Part shown: positions 8,154 through 16,397 of the stretch, in pieces
Layout of the letters: the number at the start of each line of letters is the position of its first letter
How positions within the stretch are numbered: the stretch's first letter is position 1
Assembly (NCBI GenBank): GCA_035461385.1
Contig: DATHVI010000088.1
Coordinates: 1-49,789, forward strand
From: DATHVI01 sp035461385
GTDB taxonomy: Bacteria; Actinomycetota; Thermoleophilia; Solirubrobacterales; 70-9
Direction of reading: 5' to 3'
DNA: 49,789 nt
Made by a program: the position numbers and the translations under genes
Notes under the pieces: generated by a model
Seen by the model: the letters and a program-made list of their open reading frames with translations, nothing else
The model's database searches: none
Told to the model about the DNA's origin: nothing

Positions 8154-9389
8154 CTAGTCGAGGGCGGGCTCCACCTGGTCGGCGATCAGCCGGGCGAGGG
8201 CGAGCGCCGAGGTCGCCGCGGGGGAGGGCGCGTTGCGGACGTGGACCGCGCGCTCGGTGCGCGAGATCACGAAGTCGTCGACCAGGGTGCCGTCGCGGGC
8301 GAGCGCCTGGGCGCGGACGCCGGCAAACCCGGGCTCGACGTCGGCGACGCGGAGCTCGGGGACGAAGCGGGCGAGCTCGGCGACCATCGCCCGGCGGCTC
8401 GCCGCCCGGCGGATCTCGGCGAGGGCGGTGCGCCAGTGACGGCGAAGCAGCCGCCGGGTACCCGGCCAGGCGAGCGTCTCGGCGAGGTCGCGCGAGTTGA
8501 CCTGGCGCAACCGGTAGGCGTCGCGGGCGCCGGCCATCAGCGCCGACGGGCCGATGTGGACCGCGCCGTCGAGGCCGCGCGTGAGGTGGACGCCGAGGAA
8601 CGGCAGCTCGGGATCGGGAACCGGGTAGATGCTCGTTCGCACGAGGTGGGCGCGCTCGGGTCGCAGCCGCAGGAAGGCGCCGCGGAAGGGGACGATGCGG
8701 GGATCGGCCGGGGCACCGGCGGCAACCGCGAGCCGGTCCGACCAGGCGCCGGCGCAGAGCACCGCCGCCCGGGCCCGGGTCGTCCCCCGCGCATGGGTGA
8801 GCTCGATCCCGCCCGCGCCGGCGGTCGTCGACCGGACCTCGCAGTTGGTGTGGACAGTGGCGCCGGCGCTCGCGAGGTCCTCCGCCAGCGCGGCGGCGAC
8901 GCGGCCGAAGTCGACCACCCCGGTGGCAGGCGAGTGAAGCGCCCCCAGCCCGCGCGCGTGCGGCTCGATCTCGCGCAGCTCGTCGGCGTCGATTCGCCGC
9001 AGCCCGGGGACCCCGTTCGCGTGCCCGCGGCGCTCGAGCTCGTCGAGCCGCGGGAGCTCGGGGGGGTCGACCGCGACGATCACCTTGCCGGTCCGCCTCG
9101 CCGGGATCCCGCGCTCGGCGCAGTAGGCGTAGAGCTCGCGCGCGCCGGCGACGCACAGCCGCGCCTTGAGCGATCCGGGCCGGTAGTAGATCCCCGCGTG
9201 GATCACCCCGCTCGAGTGGCTGGTCTGGTGGGCGGCGACCCGCGGCTCGCGCTCGAGCACGCAAAGCCGCGCGTCCGGGCTGCGGAGCGCAAGCTCGCGC
9301 GCCGCGGCGAGCCCGACGACGCCGGCGCCGACGACGGCGAGGTCGCACTCGCGCGGCGGGTCGGATCCGGTCTCGGGCGGAGTGGCCAT
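8154..9389 (-). CDS. lhgO: L-2-hydroxyglutarate oxidase-like FAD oxidoreductase (LhgO/DAO family)
   Basis: 411 residues. The FAD-binding GxGxxG segment is LAVVGAGVVGLAAARELA, followed by HQTSHSSGVIHAGIYYRPGSLKARLCVAG, which is diagnostic of LhgO/YgaF rather than of glycine or sarcosine oxidases. The C-terminal half carries GVDFGRV-type and GFAGVRAQ-type motifs (ATGVVDFGRVAAAL, EPGFAGVRAQALARDGTLVDDFVI). It would oxidise L-2-hydroxyglutarate to 2-oxoglutarate, feeding electrons to quinone or O2. It is monocistronic, divergent from the ligase gene and convergent with the ABC permease. Confidence 0.88.
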   Translation of the reverse strand: MATPPETGSDPPRECDLAVVGAGVVGLAAARELALRSPDARLCVLEREPRVAAHQTSHSSGVIHAGIYYRPGSLKARLCVAGARELYAYCAERGIPARRTGKVIVAVDPPELPRLDELERRGHANGVPGLRRIDADELREIEPHARGLGALHSPATGVVDFGRVAAALAEDLASAGATVHTNCEVRSTTAGAGGIELTHARGTTRARAAVLCAGAWSDRLAVAAGAPADPRIVPFRGAFLRLRPERAHLVRTSIYPVPDPELPFLGVHLTRGLDGAVHIGPSALMAGARDAYRLRQVNSRDLAETLAWPGTRRLLRRHWRTALAEIRRAASRRAMVAELARFVPELRVADVEPGFAGVRAQALARDGTLVDDFVISRTERAVHVRNAPSPAATSALALARLIADQVEPALD

Positions 9390-9442
9390 CGCCGCCCGAT
9401 GCTCTCAGAGTCGGCCCGACTACGATCGGCGGTGATCCCGTC

Positions 9443-10399
9443 GTGACGCTGCCCCTGAAGCCCCCACTCAAGCCCCAGCTCGCGCTCTCGCGAAAGGCGC
9501 TGCCGACCGACGAGGGCTGGGTCTACGAGCCGAAGTACGACGGGTTCCGGGCGCTCGCGTTCGTCGACGGCGACGACGTCTACCTGCAGTCGCGGGGGCA
9601 GCGGCCGCTGCGACGCTACTTCCCCGAGCTCGCCTTCCCGGCGGGCGAGTACGTGATCGACGGCGAGCTCGTGATCCTCGGCGACGCAGGCCGCGAGGAC
9701 TTCGACGCGCTTCAGAACCGCCTCCACCCGGCCGAGTCGCGGGTGCGGATGCTCGCCGAGGCGACCCCGGCCGCCTTCCGCGCCTTCGACCTGCTCGCGG
9801 CCGGCTCGCAGAAGCTGCTCGAGCGTCCGTTCTCCGAGCGCCGCGCGGCGCTCGAGGAGCTCGTCGGCGGGTTCGCCGACCCGGGCTCGATCGAGCTGAC
9901 GCCGCTCGCCGCCGGCCCCGACGGCGCCGCCGTGTGGCTCCGGGACGGCGAGGGGGTGGTCGCGAAGCGGCTCGACGCCCCGTACCGGTTCGGCGAGCGC
10001 AAGGGGATGGTGAAGGTGAAGCGGCTGCGGACGATCGACGCGGTGATCGTCGGCTGGCGTCCCGGCAAGGAGGACGGCACCGTCGGCTCGCTGATCCTCG
10101 GGCTCTACGACGACGGCGAGCTGCGCGTGGTCGGCCACACATCGGGCCTGAAGGCGAAGGAGAAGCGCGAGCTGCGCGCGAAGCTAGAGCCGTACGAGAC
10201 CGGCGAGCGCGGCTCCGCCGACCCGAGCCGCTGGGCCGCCGACCGCGACCTCGAGTGGATTGCCCTCCGACCCGAGCTGGTGATCGAGGTCGCCTTCGAT
10301 CACGTCAGCGCCGGTCGCATCCGGCATGGCTCGAAGATCCTCCGCTGGCGCGACGACAAGGACCCGCGCGAGTGCGTAATCGCGCAGCTCGACCAGTGA
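9443..10399 (+). CDS. ligC: ATP-dependent DNA ligase, LigC type
   Basis: A 318-residue ligase without extra domains. Motif I is EPKYDGFR, with the adenylated Lys at residue 31. VIDGELVI is motif III, EGVVAKR motif IV and MVKVKRLRTIDAVIVGW motif V, followed by an OB-fold. The size matches actinobacterial LigC rather than LigB or the multi-domain LigD. LigC acts as an alternative end-joining or base-repair ligase. A stand-alone LigD-type polymerase gene lies about 16 kb away at 26.6 kb; no Ku gene is in the window. GTG 9443 is the likely start; it overlaps the stop of a possible four-codon ORF (GTG 9432, TGA 9444) whose own TACGAT box ends 5 nt upstream. Confidence 0.9.
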   Translation: MTLPLKPPLKPQLALSRKALPTDEGWVYEPKYDGFRALAFVDGDDVYLQSRGQRPLRRYFPELAFPAGEYVIDGELVILGDAGREDFDALQNRLHPAESRVRMLAEATPAAFRAFDLLAAGSQKLLERPFSERRAALEELVGGFADPGSIELTPLAAGPDGAAVWLRDGEGVVAKRLDAPYRFGERKGMVKVKRLRTIDAVIVGWRPGKEDGTVGSLILGLYDDGELRVVGHTSGLKAKEKRELRAKLEPYETGERGSADPSRWAADRDLEWIALRPELVIEVAFDHVSAGRIRHGSKILRWRDDKDPRECVIAQLDQ

Positions 10400-10428
10400 C
10401 CCGGGCCCACGAAGACCCGAGGGCGAGG

Positions 10429-11562
10429 CTACTCGGCGGGCTGGAGCTCGGCCGCGGGCCGGTCGTGGATCGTCCCGCTGGTCTCCGAGAGGCGCTCACC
10501 GCTGCGCCGGTTCTGCTCGGCGATGATCTCGGCGAGGATCGAGACCGCGGTCTGCGCCGGCGTGCGGGCGCCGAGGTCGAGCCCGCAGGGGGCGGCGATC
10601 CGGTCGATGTCGGCCTCGGGCACGCCAGCCTCGCGCAGCCGCTCGACTCGGTTGCGGTGCGTGCGGCGGCTGCCGAGCGCCCCGACGTAGCCGGCGCCTG
10701 AGGCGAGCGCGGCGGTCAGCGCCGGCTGGTCGAACTTCGGGTCGTGGGTGAAGACGAGAACGACGTCGCGGTCGCTGAGCTGACGCGTCTCGAGGTACCG
10801 GTCCGGCCAGTCGACGACGACCTCGGCTACCGCCTCGAACCGCGGGCTCTTGATGAACGGCTCCCGGGCGTCGACGATCGTCACCCGGTAACCGAGCTCG
10901 CCGGCGAGCCGGGCGGTGGCGACGGCGAAGTCGATCGCGCCGAAGATCACCATCGACGGCGGCGAGGAGTAGGCCTGGAAGTAGACCCGCAGGTCGGACC
11001 CCATCGCCGCCCCGTCGGCGCCGTAGCGCCGGATCCCGGTCAGCGCCTGGTCGAGGGAGCCGCGCAGGTCGCGGCCGACGGTGCGGTCGAGGAGCTCGGT
11101 CGCGCCGAACCCGCCGACGAGCTCACCGTCGACGAGCGCCATCCTCGAGCCCGCGCGCGGGCCGTCGAGCAGGGTGGCGATCGCCGCCGGGCGACCCTCC
11201 TGGACCGCGGCGAGCGTCCGGTCGACGACCGCGCTCGACTGCTCGTCCGGCTCGTCGACGAACACCCGCACCGTGCCGCCGCACATCAGCCCGACCCCGG
11301 CGGCCTCGTCGTCGGAGATCCCGTAGGTGCGGACCCGCGGCTCGGCGCCGCCGAGCACGTCCCGGGCCTCCTCGACGAGGGCGCCCTCGACGCAGCCCCC
11401 GGTCACCGACCCCTCGATCGCGCCGTCGTCGGCGATCAGCATCACCGCCCCGGGGTCGAGCGGAGCAGAGCCCACGGTCTCGATCAGCGTCGCAACCGCG
11501 AACCGCCGCCGATCGGCGAGCCACCGCCTTGTCACCTCGTGCCGACTCCCCGCGATCGTCAT
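10429..11562 (-). CDS. XdhC/CoxF-family molybdoenzyme maturation protein
   Basis: 377 residues with the two-part XdhC architecture. The N-terminal XdhC/CoxI domain has LIETVGSAPLDPGAVMLIADDGAIEGSVTGGCVEGAL (the GSVTGGCVE motif). The C-terminal Rossmann-type domain has MVIFGAIDFAVATARLAGELGYRVTIVDARE and ALGSRRTHRNRVERL...GLDLGARTPAQTAVSILAEI. Such proteins sulfurate and insert molybdopterin into xanthine dehydrogenase or CO dehydrogenase family enzymes. No such enzyme is adjacent, so its client is elsewhere. TACCTT (11571-11576) ends 8 nt before the ATG. Confidence 0.87.
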   Translation of the reverse strand: MTIAGSRHEVTRRWLADRRRFAVATLIETVGSAPLDPGAVMLIADDGAIEGSVTGGCVEGALVEEARDVLGGAEPRVRTYGISDDEAAGVGLMCGGTVRVFVDEPDEQSSAVVDRTLAAVQEGRPAAIATLLDGPRAGSRMALVDGELVGGFGATELLDRTVGRDLRGSLDQALTGIRRYGADGAAMGSDLRVYFQAYSSPPSMVIFGAIDFAVATARLAGELGYRVTIVDAREPFIKSPRFEAVAEVVVDWPDRYLETRQLSDRDVVLVFTHDPKFDQPALTAALASGAGYVGALGSRRTHRNRVERLREAGVPEADIDRIAAPCGLDLGARTPAQTAVSILAEIIAEQNRRSGERLSETSGTIHDRPAAELQPAE

Positions 11563-11581
11563 CGACTATCAAGGTAGCGGG

Positions 11582-11595
11582 CCGGTCGCGACCGG
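11582..11595. promoter_or_regulatory. 14-bp palindrome upstream of the XdhC-like gene
   Basis: CCGGTCGCGACCGG is a perfect palindrome in the 50-bp gap between the VOC gene stop and the XdhC-like start. It may be an operator for the latter or a small terminator hairpin of the former. Confidence 0.3.
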
Positions 11596-11612
11596 GCCGG
11601 ATCGCGACGCGT

Positions 11613-12464
11613 CTAGGCGTTGTCGGGCACGAACTGGCTCGCGGTGAAGGTCGCGCCCTGCGGATCCCGGATCACCGTCATCCGCACCCAGGGGGCGTCG
11701 ATCGGCGGCGCGACGACGGTGGCGCCGAGCTCGCTCGCCCGCTCGGCGATCGCGTCGGCGTCGTCGACCGCGAAGGTGACCCCCCAGTGCGGGCCGCCGT
11801 CCGCCTGATCGTCCCCGAGCGGGCCCAGCGAGGCGACGACGTCCTCGAATCCCTTCGGGGCGCCGACGTCCTCCATCTGGTCGCGGAGCCCGGGGTTGTC
11901 GAGCGCGAGGTGGTCGCCGTAGCCGGGCAGCGCCCAGGCCTGATAGCCGCCGTCGAGCTCGAGCACCCGCCAGCCGAATACCGCGCCGTAGAACGCCTTC
12001 GCGCCCTCGATGTCGCTGGTGTAGAGGTCATTGAAATTGAGGCTCCCGTGCTCATTGACGATCCGTGCCCCCCTGTGCTCCTTCGCCTCCCAGACGCAGA
12101 ACGCTGCGCCCGCGGGGTCCGCACACACTGCCATCCGCCCGGAGCCGGGGACGTCGAACGGCTCGGCGACCACCGACCCCCCGGCGGCGGCGGCCTTCGC
12201 CGCGGCGTCGTCGGCGCTCTCGACCCAGATGTAGGTGTTCCACGCCGTCGCCGCCGGTCGGCCCTCGGGGATCGATCCGACCCCGGCGACGTCGCCGCCC
12301 CGGACCCGGCCGATGAAGTATCGGGCCTCCGACCCGAGGGGCATGATGTCCTCGACTGTCCATCCGAACAGCTCGCCGTAGAAGCGGGCCGCCGCCTCCG
12401 GGTCGGGCTGGGTCGTATCGGCCCAGCAGGGGACGCCGGGGATGTATCCATCGCGCTCTGGCAT
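11613..12464 (-). CDS. Two-domain VOC (glyoxalase/bleomycin-resistance fold) protein
   Basis: 283 residues containing two VOC domains. The first (about residues 8-128) begins VPCWADTTQPDPEAAARFYGELFGW and ends DPAGAAFCVWEA. The second (about 140-280) begins NFNDLYTSDIEGAKAFYGAVFGW and ends DPQGATFTASQFVPDNA. The overall layout is that of actinobacterial CFP30B-like hydroxylase/glyoxalase proteins, several of which respond to stress. The substrate is unknown. The start is fixed by GGAAGGAG upstream of the ATG. Same strand as the XdhC-like gene, with a palindrome between them. Confidence 0.87.
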   Translation of the reverse strand: MPERDGYIPGVPCWADTTQPDPEAAARFYGELFGWTVEDIMPLGSEARYFIGRVRGGDVAGVGSIPEGRPAATAWNTYIWVESADDAAAKAAAAGGSVVAEPFDVPGSGRMAVCADPAGAAFCVWEAKEHRGARIVNEHGSLNFNDLYTSDIEGAKAFYGAVFGWRVLELDGGYQAWALPGYGDHLALDNPGLRDQMEDVGAPKGFEDVVASLGPLGDDQADGGPHWGVTFAVDDADAIAERASELGATVVAPPIDAPWVRMTVIRDPQGATFTASQFVPDNA

Positions 12465-12882
12465 TTGCCGCTCCTTCCGATCGCCGGTGATCAGCTCAAC
12501 CTAGTCGCGCTTCAGGTCAGGTCCCGTCCTCGATCGCACCTCCGACGACGCCGACGACGTCCGCATCTTCACCCTCCCCCGGGTACCGGCCTGAGAACGT
12601 TGAGCACATCCCGATCGCCGAAAACGAAGGTGCCCGCTGACACCCGTGCCGCTGCTGATCGGCGCCAGGGAGACGACCACGTTCGGACCGGTGACGATCC
12701 CGGCCGGCGCCGTGATGGTCGCCGGCAACATCCCGGAAACCTTCCTCCTCGAGGGGTGAGCTTTCGCGCTGCGGGCGGCAGCGGACTGCAGGCCGCGATC
12801 GCAGGCAGCGCGTCGGCGCCCCCAGGGGTGCAGCCTCAAGTCGACCTCCCACTGGGCGACTGATCACCGGGGCGCCGCGTGA
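12465..12882. other. Low-coding gap with possible gene remnants
   Basis: This 420-bp stretch between the VOC gene and the M48 operon terminator holds no full gene. Two short plus-strand pieces look codon-like: one ending in VRIFTLPRVPA then stop near 12594, and the small ORF listed at 12646-12759. They may be remains of a decayed gene. Confidence 0.3.
12646..12759 (+). CDS. Possible 37-residue ORF or gene remnant
   Basis: GTG to TGA, 37 codons, with nearly every third base G or C as in real genes here. It reads MPLLIGARETTTFGPVT and ends NIPETFLLEG. It has no good ribosome site and no recognisable family. It could be a small protein, or the C-terminus of a gene whose upstream part has decayed. 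Confidence 0.2.
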   Translation: MPLLIGARETTTFGPVTIPAGAVMVAGNIPETFLLEG

Positions 12883-12920
12883 GCGGGCGCCCGTCAGGCC
12901 GCGACCTGACGGGCGCCCGC
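12883..12920 (-). terminator. Strong hairpin ending the lemA-M48 operon
   Basis: A perfect 16-bp stem (arms 12883-12898 and 12905-12920) with a 6-nt loop, CCGCGA, starts 4 bp past the stop of the M48 gene. This is the strongest hairpin seen in the window. It lacks a U-tract. Confidence 0.75.
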
Positions 12921-12924
12921 CGAT

Positions 12925-14844
12925 TCAGGCCCCGACCGCCGGCAGCGGCGGCACCGGGACGTGGAGGCTGGCGCACACCGCCCGCAGCAGCTCGTGCTCG
13001 GCCGGGATCGCCTCGCCGTCGACGAGGATCGCGGCGACGAGGGCCCCGACCAGGACCCGCTTGTCGTCGGGGCGGAGCCGGTCCAGCGACGCCAGCGAGC
13101 GGTCCAGCTGCGCCGGCCAGTCGGCCGAGCCGGCGGGCATCGGCGGGCGCTCGCCCAGCGCCCGCGCCGCCCCCGCCTCGAACGCCTCCCGGGCCGCCCC
13201 CTCGTCGCCGTGACCGTGGCGGGCGACGATTGCGAGCAGGTCGCAGATCTCCTCGCGCGCCGCGGCCAGCCGCAGCCGGCCCGCCTCGCGAGCCCGCTGG
13301 GGATCGAGCGCGTCGGCCACCTGGACGGCGGTCAGCCGCGCGAGCGCGTACTCGAACGCGTCGACCTCGCCGTCGGCGCGGACGAGCTCGTCGATCAGCT
13401 CGAGGAGGTCGTCGAGCTCGGCCTCCGGCCGGGCCCGAAGCGCGGGGAAGGCGATCTCGAGCAGCGGCAGCCGCTGCTCGGCGGGCAGCTCGGGCGCCAG
13501 CTCGACGAGGCGCCTGACCTGCGCCTCGCTCTCGCGTCCGCGGGCGGCGCCGATCATCGCGAGCTGGCGCTCGCGGATCTCGGCAAGCGGGTCGAGGAGC
13601 AGGAAGCAGAGGATGTCGGGCGCCCACTCGACCGAGTGCGCCGCGTCGCCGAGGGGCCGCGGGATCGCCGCCGCGAGAGCCGCGGCGGCGAGCACCTCGC
13701 CGACCCCCGGGCTGCCGATCCGGTCGATCATCGCGTCGGGGTCGAGCGGCCACGGGCCGCCGCCCGCCCGCCGCCCGCCAGCCGCCTCGGCTTCCGCGGC
13801 CGCCTCGGCGCGGCGGCGGTCGGCGTCGGCCTCGAGGCGCATCTGAGCCGCGATCTCGCGCAGCTCCTCGGGCCGGAACGCGGGGTCGATCGCCTCGATG
13901 CGGCGCTCGAGCGGGGGGTGGGTCGAGAAGATGCCGCCGAGGCCGCGCGCAAACAGCATGTGGGCGACCTCGTCCGCGTCGGCTTCGAGCCGCGAGCCGG
14001 CCTGTGCGGCGCCGATCCGCTTCAGCGCTCCCGCGAGGCCGTCCGGGTTGCGGGTGAACTGGACGGCGGAGGCGTCGGCGAGGTACTCGCGCTGGCGCGA
14101 GACCGAGGCCTTGATCCAGCGACCGAAGAACAGCCCGACGTAGCCGATCAGCATCACCGCGAGGCCGATCGCGCCGATCGCGAGCGCGCTCCGGCCGCCG
14201 CCGTGGAACGCCGCGCGCAGGGCGATCCGCCCGGCGAACGCGAGCGCGAGGATCCCGAACAGGAGGCCGATCAGGCGGATGTTGAGGCGCATGTCGCCGT
14301 TGAGGATGTGGGCGAACTCGTGCGCGACAACGCCCTGGAGCTGGTCGCGGTCGAGCTGCTCGAGCGCCCCCTGGGTGACCGCCACCGCCGCGTCGGCGGT
14401 CGAGTAGCCGGCCGCGAACGCGTTGATCGCGCGCTCGCGCTCGAGCACGTAGACCTCCGGGACGGGCACGCCGGAGGCGATCGCCATCTCCTCGACGACG
14501 TTGTGAAGCCGCCGGCGAAGGGGGTCGGCCGACTCGGGCTCGACCCGGGTGCCGCCGAGCTGGCGGGCGACCTTGCCGCCGCCGCCGCGCAGCGTGATCG
14601 TCCGCAGCAGGCTGGTGATCAGGATCGCAGCCAGGGTCGCGACCGCGATCCCCGCGAGCAGGGCCGAGTTGCGATCGAGCGTCTCGCCCTCGAGCCATGA
14701 CTCGCCCGGGCCGGGCCCGGTCCCGATCGCCGCGAGCGCGACGAGCTCGACGGCGACGATGATCAGGACCACCGCGAGCGCGAACAGGACGACCAGGCGC
14801 CCGGTGCGGCGGCGGGCGCGCTGTTGATGCTCGAAGAAGTTCAC
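12925..14844 (-). CDS. M48 (HtpX-like) membrane zinc protease with TerB-like C-terminal extension
   Basis: 639 residues. Two N-terminal membrane helices (about 17-40 and 62-80) precede the M48 domain. The zinc motif is HEFAH at residues 175-179, the third ligand is the Glu of REYLADASA, and two further membrane helices lie between them. HPPLERRI closes the protease domain near residue 320. The remaining 300 residues are cytosolic and contain two TerB-like stretches with a DG..(x)..E pattern: ELVRADGEVDAFEYAL and ALVAAILVDGEAIPAEHELLRAVCASL. It probably degrades misfolded membrane proteins. The start is GTG 14844, 27 bp after the lemA stop, so the two form an operon. Confidence 0.88.
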   Translation of the reverse strand: MNFFEHQQRARRRTGRLVVLFALAVVLIIVAVELVALAAIGTGPGPGESWLEGETLDRNSALLAGIAVATLAAILITSLLRTITLRGGGGKVARQLGGTRVEPESADPLRRRLHNVVEEMAIASGVPVPEVYVLERERAINAFAAGYSTADAAVAVTQGALEQLDRDQLQGVVAHEFAHILNGDMRLNIRLIGLLFGILALAFAGRIALRAAFHGGGRSALAIGAIGLAVMLIGYVGLFFGRWIKASVSRQREYLADASAVQFTRNPDGLAGALKRIGAAQAGSRLEADADEVAHMLFARGLGGIFSTHPPLERRIEAIDPAFRPEELREIAAQMRLEADADRRRAEAAAEAEAAGGRRAGGGPWPLDPDAMIDRIGSPGVGEVLAAAALAAAIPRPLGDAAHSVEWAPDILCFLLLDPLAEIRERQLAMIGAARGRESEAQVRRLVELAPELPAEQRLPLLEIAFPALRARPEAELDDLLELIDELVRADGEVDAFEYALARLTAVQVADALDPQRAREAGRLRLAAAREEICDLLAIVARHGHGDEGAAREAFEAGAARALGERPPMPAGSADWPAQLDRSLASLDRLRPDDKRVLVGALVAAILVDGEAIPAEHELLRAVCASLHVPVPPLPAVGA

Positions 14845-14871
14845 GCCGCCCGCGCTCGGGTCAGGCGGGGC

Positions 14872-15465
14872 TCACTCGAAGCTCACCTTCACGGCCTCGC
14901 GGCGCTCGGGCTCCTCGATCTCGAGCAGCTCCGCCGCGTCGAACCCGAACGCGCCGGCGATCAGGTTGGTCGGGAACCGCTCGCGCTGGTTGTTGTAGTC
15001 CATCACCGCGTCGTTGAACGCCTGGCGGGCGAACGCGACCCGGTTCTCGGTCGAGGTCAGCTCCTCCGAGAGCTGCATCATGTTCTGGTTCGCCTTCAGG
15101 TCGGGGTAGTTCTCCGACAGGGCGAACAGCCTGCCGAGCGCCCCTTCGAGGCCGCGCTCGGACTCGCCGAGCTTTCGCATCGCCTCGCGACTCGAGGGGT
15201 CGGCGGCGGCCTGGCGCAGGTCGTCGACCGCGGCGGTGCGGGCCCGGGTCACCGCCTCGAGCGTCTCGCGCTCGTGGCTCATGTACTTCTTCGCGACCTC
15301 GACCAGGTTCGGGATCAGGTCGTAGCGCCGGTTGAGCTGGACGTCGATCTGCGCGAACGCGTTCTTGTAGCGGTTGCGCGCCGTGACCAGCCGGTTGTAG
15401 GCCCCGGCGCCCAGCAGCACGACGAGCGCTGCCAGCACCACGATCACGATCAGTTGCCAGTCCAT
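14872..15465 (-). CDS. lemA: LemA family protein
   Basis: 197 residues. A single N-terminal membrane helix (MDWQLIVIVVLAALVVLLG) is followed by the LemA core: YNRLVTARNRYKNAFAQIDVQLNRRYDLIPNLVEVAKKYMSHE, then SENYPDLKANQNMMQLSEELTSTENRVAFARQAFNDAVMDYNNQRERFPTNL. This is a long antiparallel helical bundle outside the membrane. LemA genes often precede M48/HtpX-type proteases, as here, and are thought to work with them in envelope quality control. ATG 15465 has AGGAGG at ideal spacing, so a longer upstream frame is rejected. Confidence 0.93.
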   Translation of the reverse strand: MDWQLIVIVVLAALVVLLGAGAYNRLVTARNRYKNAFAQIDVQLNRRYDLIPNLVEVAKKYMSHERETLEAVTRARTAAVDDLRQAAADPSSREAMRKLGESERGLEGALGRLFALSENYPDLKANQNMMQLSEELTSTENRVAFARQAFNDAVMDYNNQRERFPTNLIAGAFGFDAAELLEIEEPERREAVKVSFE

Positions 15466-15565
15466 TGTCCTCCTGTTCGCTCCCCGAGTGGCGCCCGGAT
15501 CGCGCTCGCGCCTCGATCCGCGCCGCAGGCTATCACCGGGGCCCCGGCCCCCGGCCGTCTGGCGC

Positions 15566-15571
15566 GATACT
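15566..15571 (+). promoter_or_regulatory. -10 box before an ATC start candidate
   Basis: GATACT ends 6 nt before ATC 15578, the same spacing as the leaderless promoters elsewhere in the window. No convincing -35 is present. Confidence 0.35.
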
Positions 15572-15577
15572 TGAGGC

Positions 15578-16288
15578 ATCGGTCCGGATCCGTTCCTCGA
15601 CATCGCGCGCAACCTCGCCCGCTTCCACCGCGAGCACGAGAAGTTCTACGCCCGTGCGCCACTCGAGCAGGCGGCGTCGCTGCAGCGGACCTCGGCGGCG
15701 CTCCGGGCGCTCGCCGAGCGCTGGTCGACGGTCGAGCCGCGGACGCCGGAGCGCGCGAGCCCGTTCTCGGGGGCCGAGGACCTGAACGACGAGCGGGCGA
15801 TCGAGCTCGCCGGGATCCTGTTCATGGAGGGCGAGGAGGGCGAGCCGGCCGAGATCGCGCGAATCAAGCGCGAGCTGAGGACGGCGGCGGAGGAGAACGA
15901 GCAGGCGGGCGAGTGGCTCGGCGCGGCGATGGAGGCGAGCTGGGGCGCGGCCGTGGCGCTGCTCGACTACCCGGAGCTCGCCGACCTGATCTCCGAACGC
16001 CACCGGATCATCTCCAACGACTGGCACGCCGCGTCGCTCGCGACCCTCGTCTCGCGCAACCTCGATCGCGCCGCGGCGATCCTCGAGGCTCTCGACCTCT
16101 CCCCGGGCGGGTTGCGGGCCGATCTCGACGGGGCGCGAAGCGCTCCTGCCCTGCTGCACTCGGCCTGCGACCTGATCGACCACGCCACCGACCTCGCAAC
16201 CGCGAGCGCTGCGCTGGTGCACGAGAACGAGCGCCGCTGGCGGGTGTTCAGGCAACGCATCGACGAGTTGATCGAGGGTGCGGCGTAG
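15578..16288 (+). CDS. Unrecognised helical protein with non-standard start
   Basis: Up to 236 residues, mostly amphipathic helix, with no membrane segment. It contains FHREHEKFYARAPLEQAASLQRTSAALRALAERW near the N-terminus and LLHSACDLIDHATDLATASAALVHENERRWRVFRQRIDELI at the end. I do not recognise the family. The frame opens after a TGA at 15572 and has no ATG, GTG or TTG until ATG 15824, yet the 82 codons before that ATG are strongly codon-like. The first sense codons are GGC ATC, and the ATC lies where a leaderless start would be. Either ATC initiates, an ATG has mutated, or the short form from 15824 (154 residues) is made. It is divergent from lemA. Confidence 0.6.
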   Translation: MGPDPFLDIARNLARFHREHEKFYARAPLEQAASLQRTSAALRALAERWSTVEPRTPERASPFSGAEDLNDERAIELAGILFMEGEEGEPAEIARIKRELRTAAEENEQAGEWLGAAMEASWGAAVALLDYPELADLISERHRIISNDWHAASLATLVSRNLDRAAAILEALDLSPGGLRADLDGARSAPALLHSACDLIDHATDLATASAALVHENERRWRVFRQRIDELIEGAA

Positions 16289-16322
16289 CGCGGCGTCCTC
16301 GGCCGGGCGAGATCGAGGGAGC

Positions 16323-16354
16323 TTGCGCCGCGCGGGCTAATTTGATCAAATATC
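16323..16354 (+). promoter_or_regulatory. Island promoter/operator 1 (TTGCGC-17-TCAAAT with TTTGATCAAA palindrome)
   Basis: TTGCGC (16323-16328), 17 bp, TCAAAT (16346-16351). The -10 overlaps a perfect 12-bp palindrome ATTTGATCAAAT (16340-16351). The 12-mer TGATCAAATATC (16343-16354) occurs again only at 22241-22252, before the second half of the island, with the same -35 spacing. Likely a shared repressor site. Confidence 0.6.
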
Positions 16355-16397
16355 GCCAATGCAAGGCCGGACGATACGGGCGAGAGGAGACGAGGGG

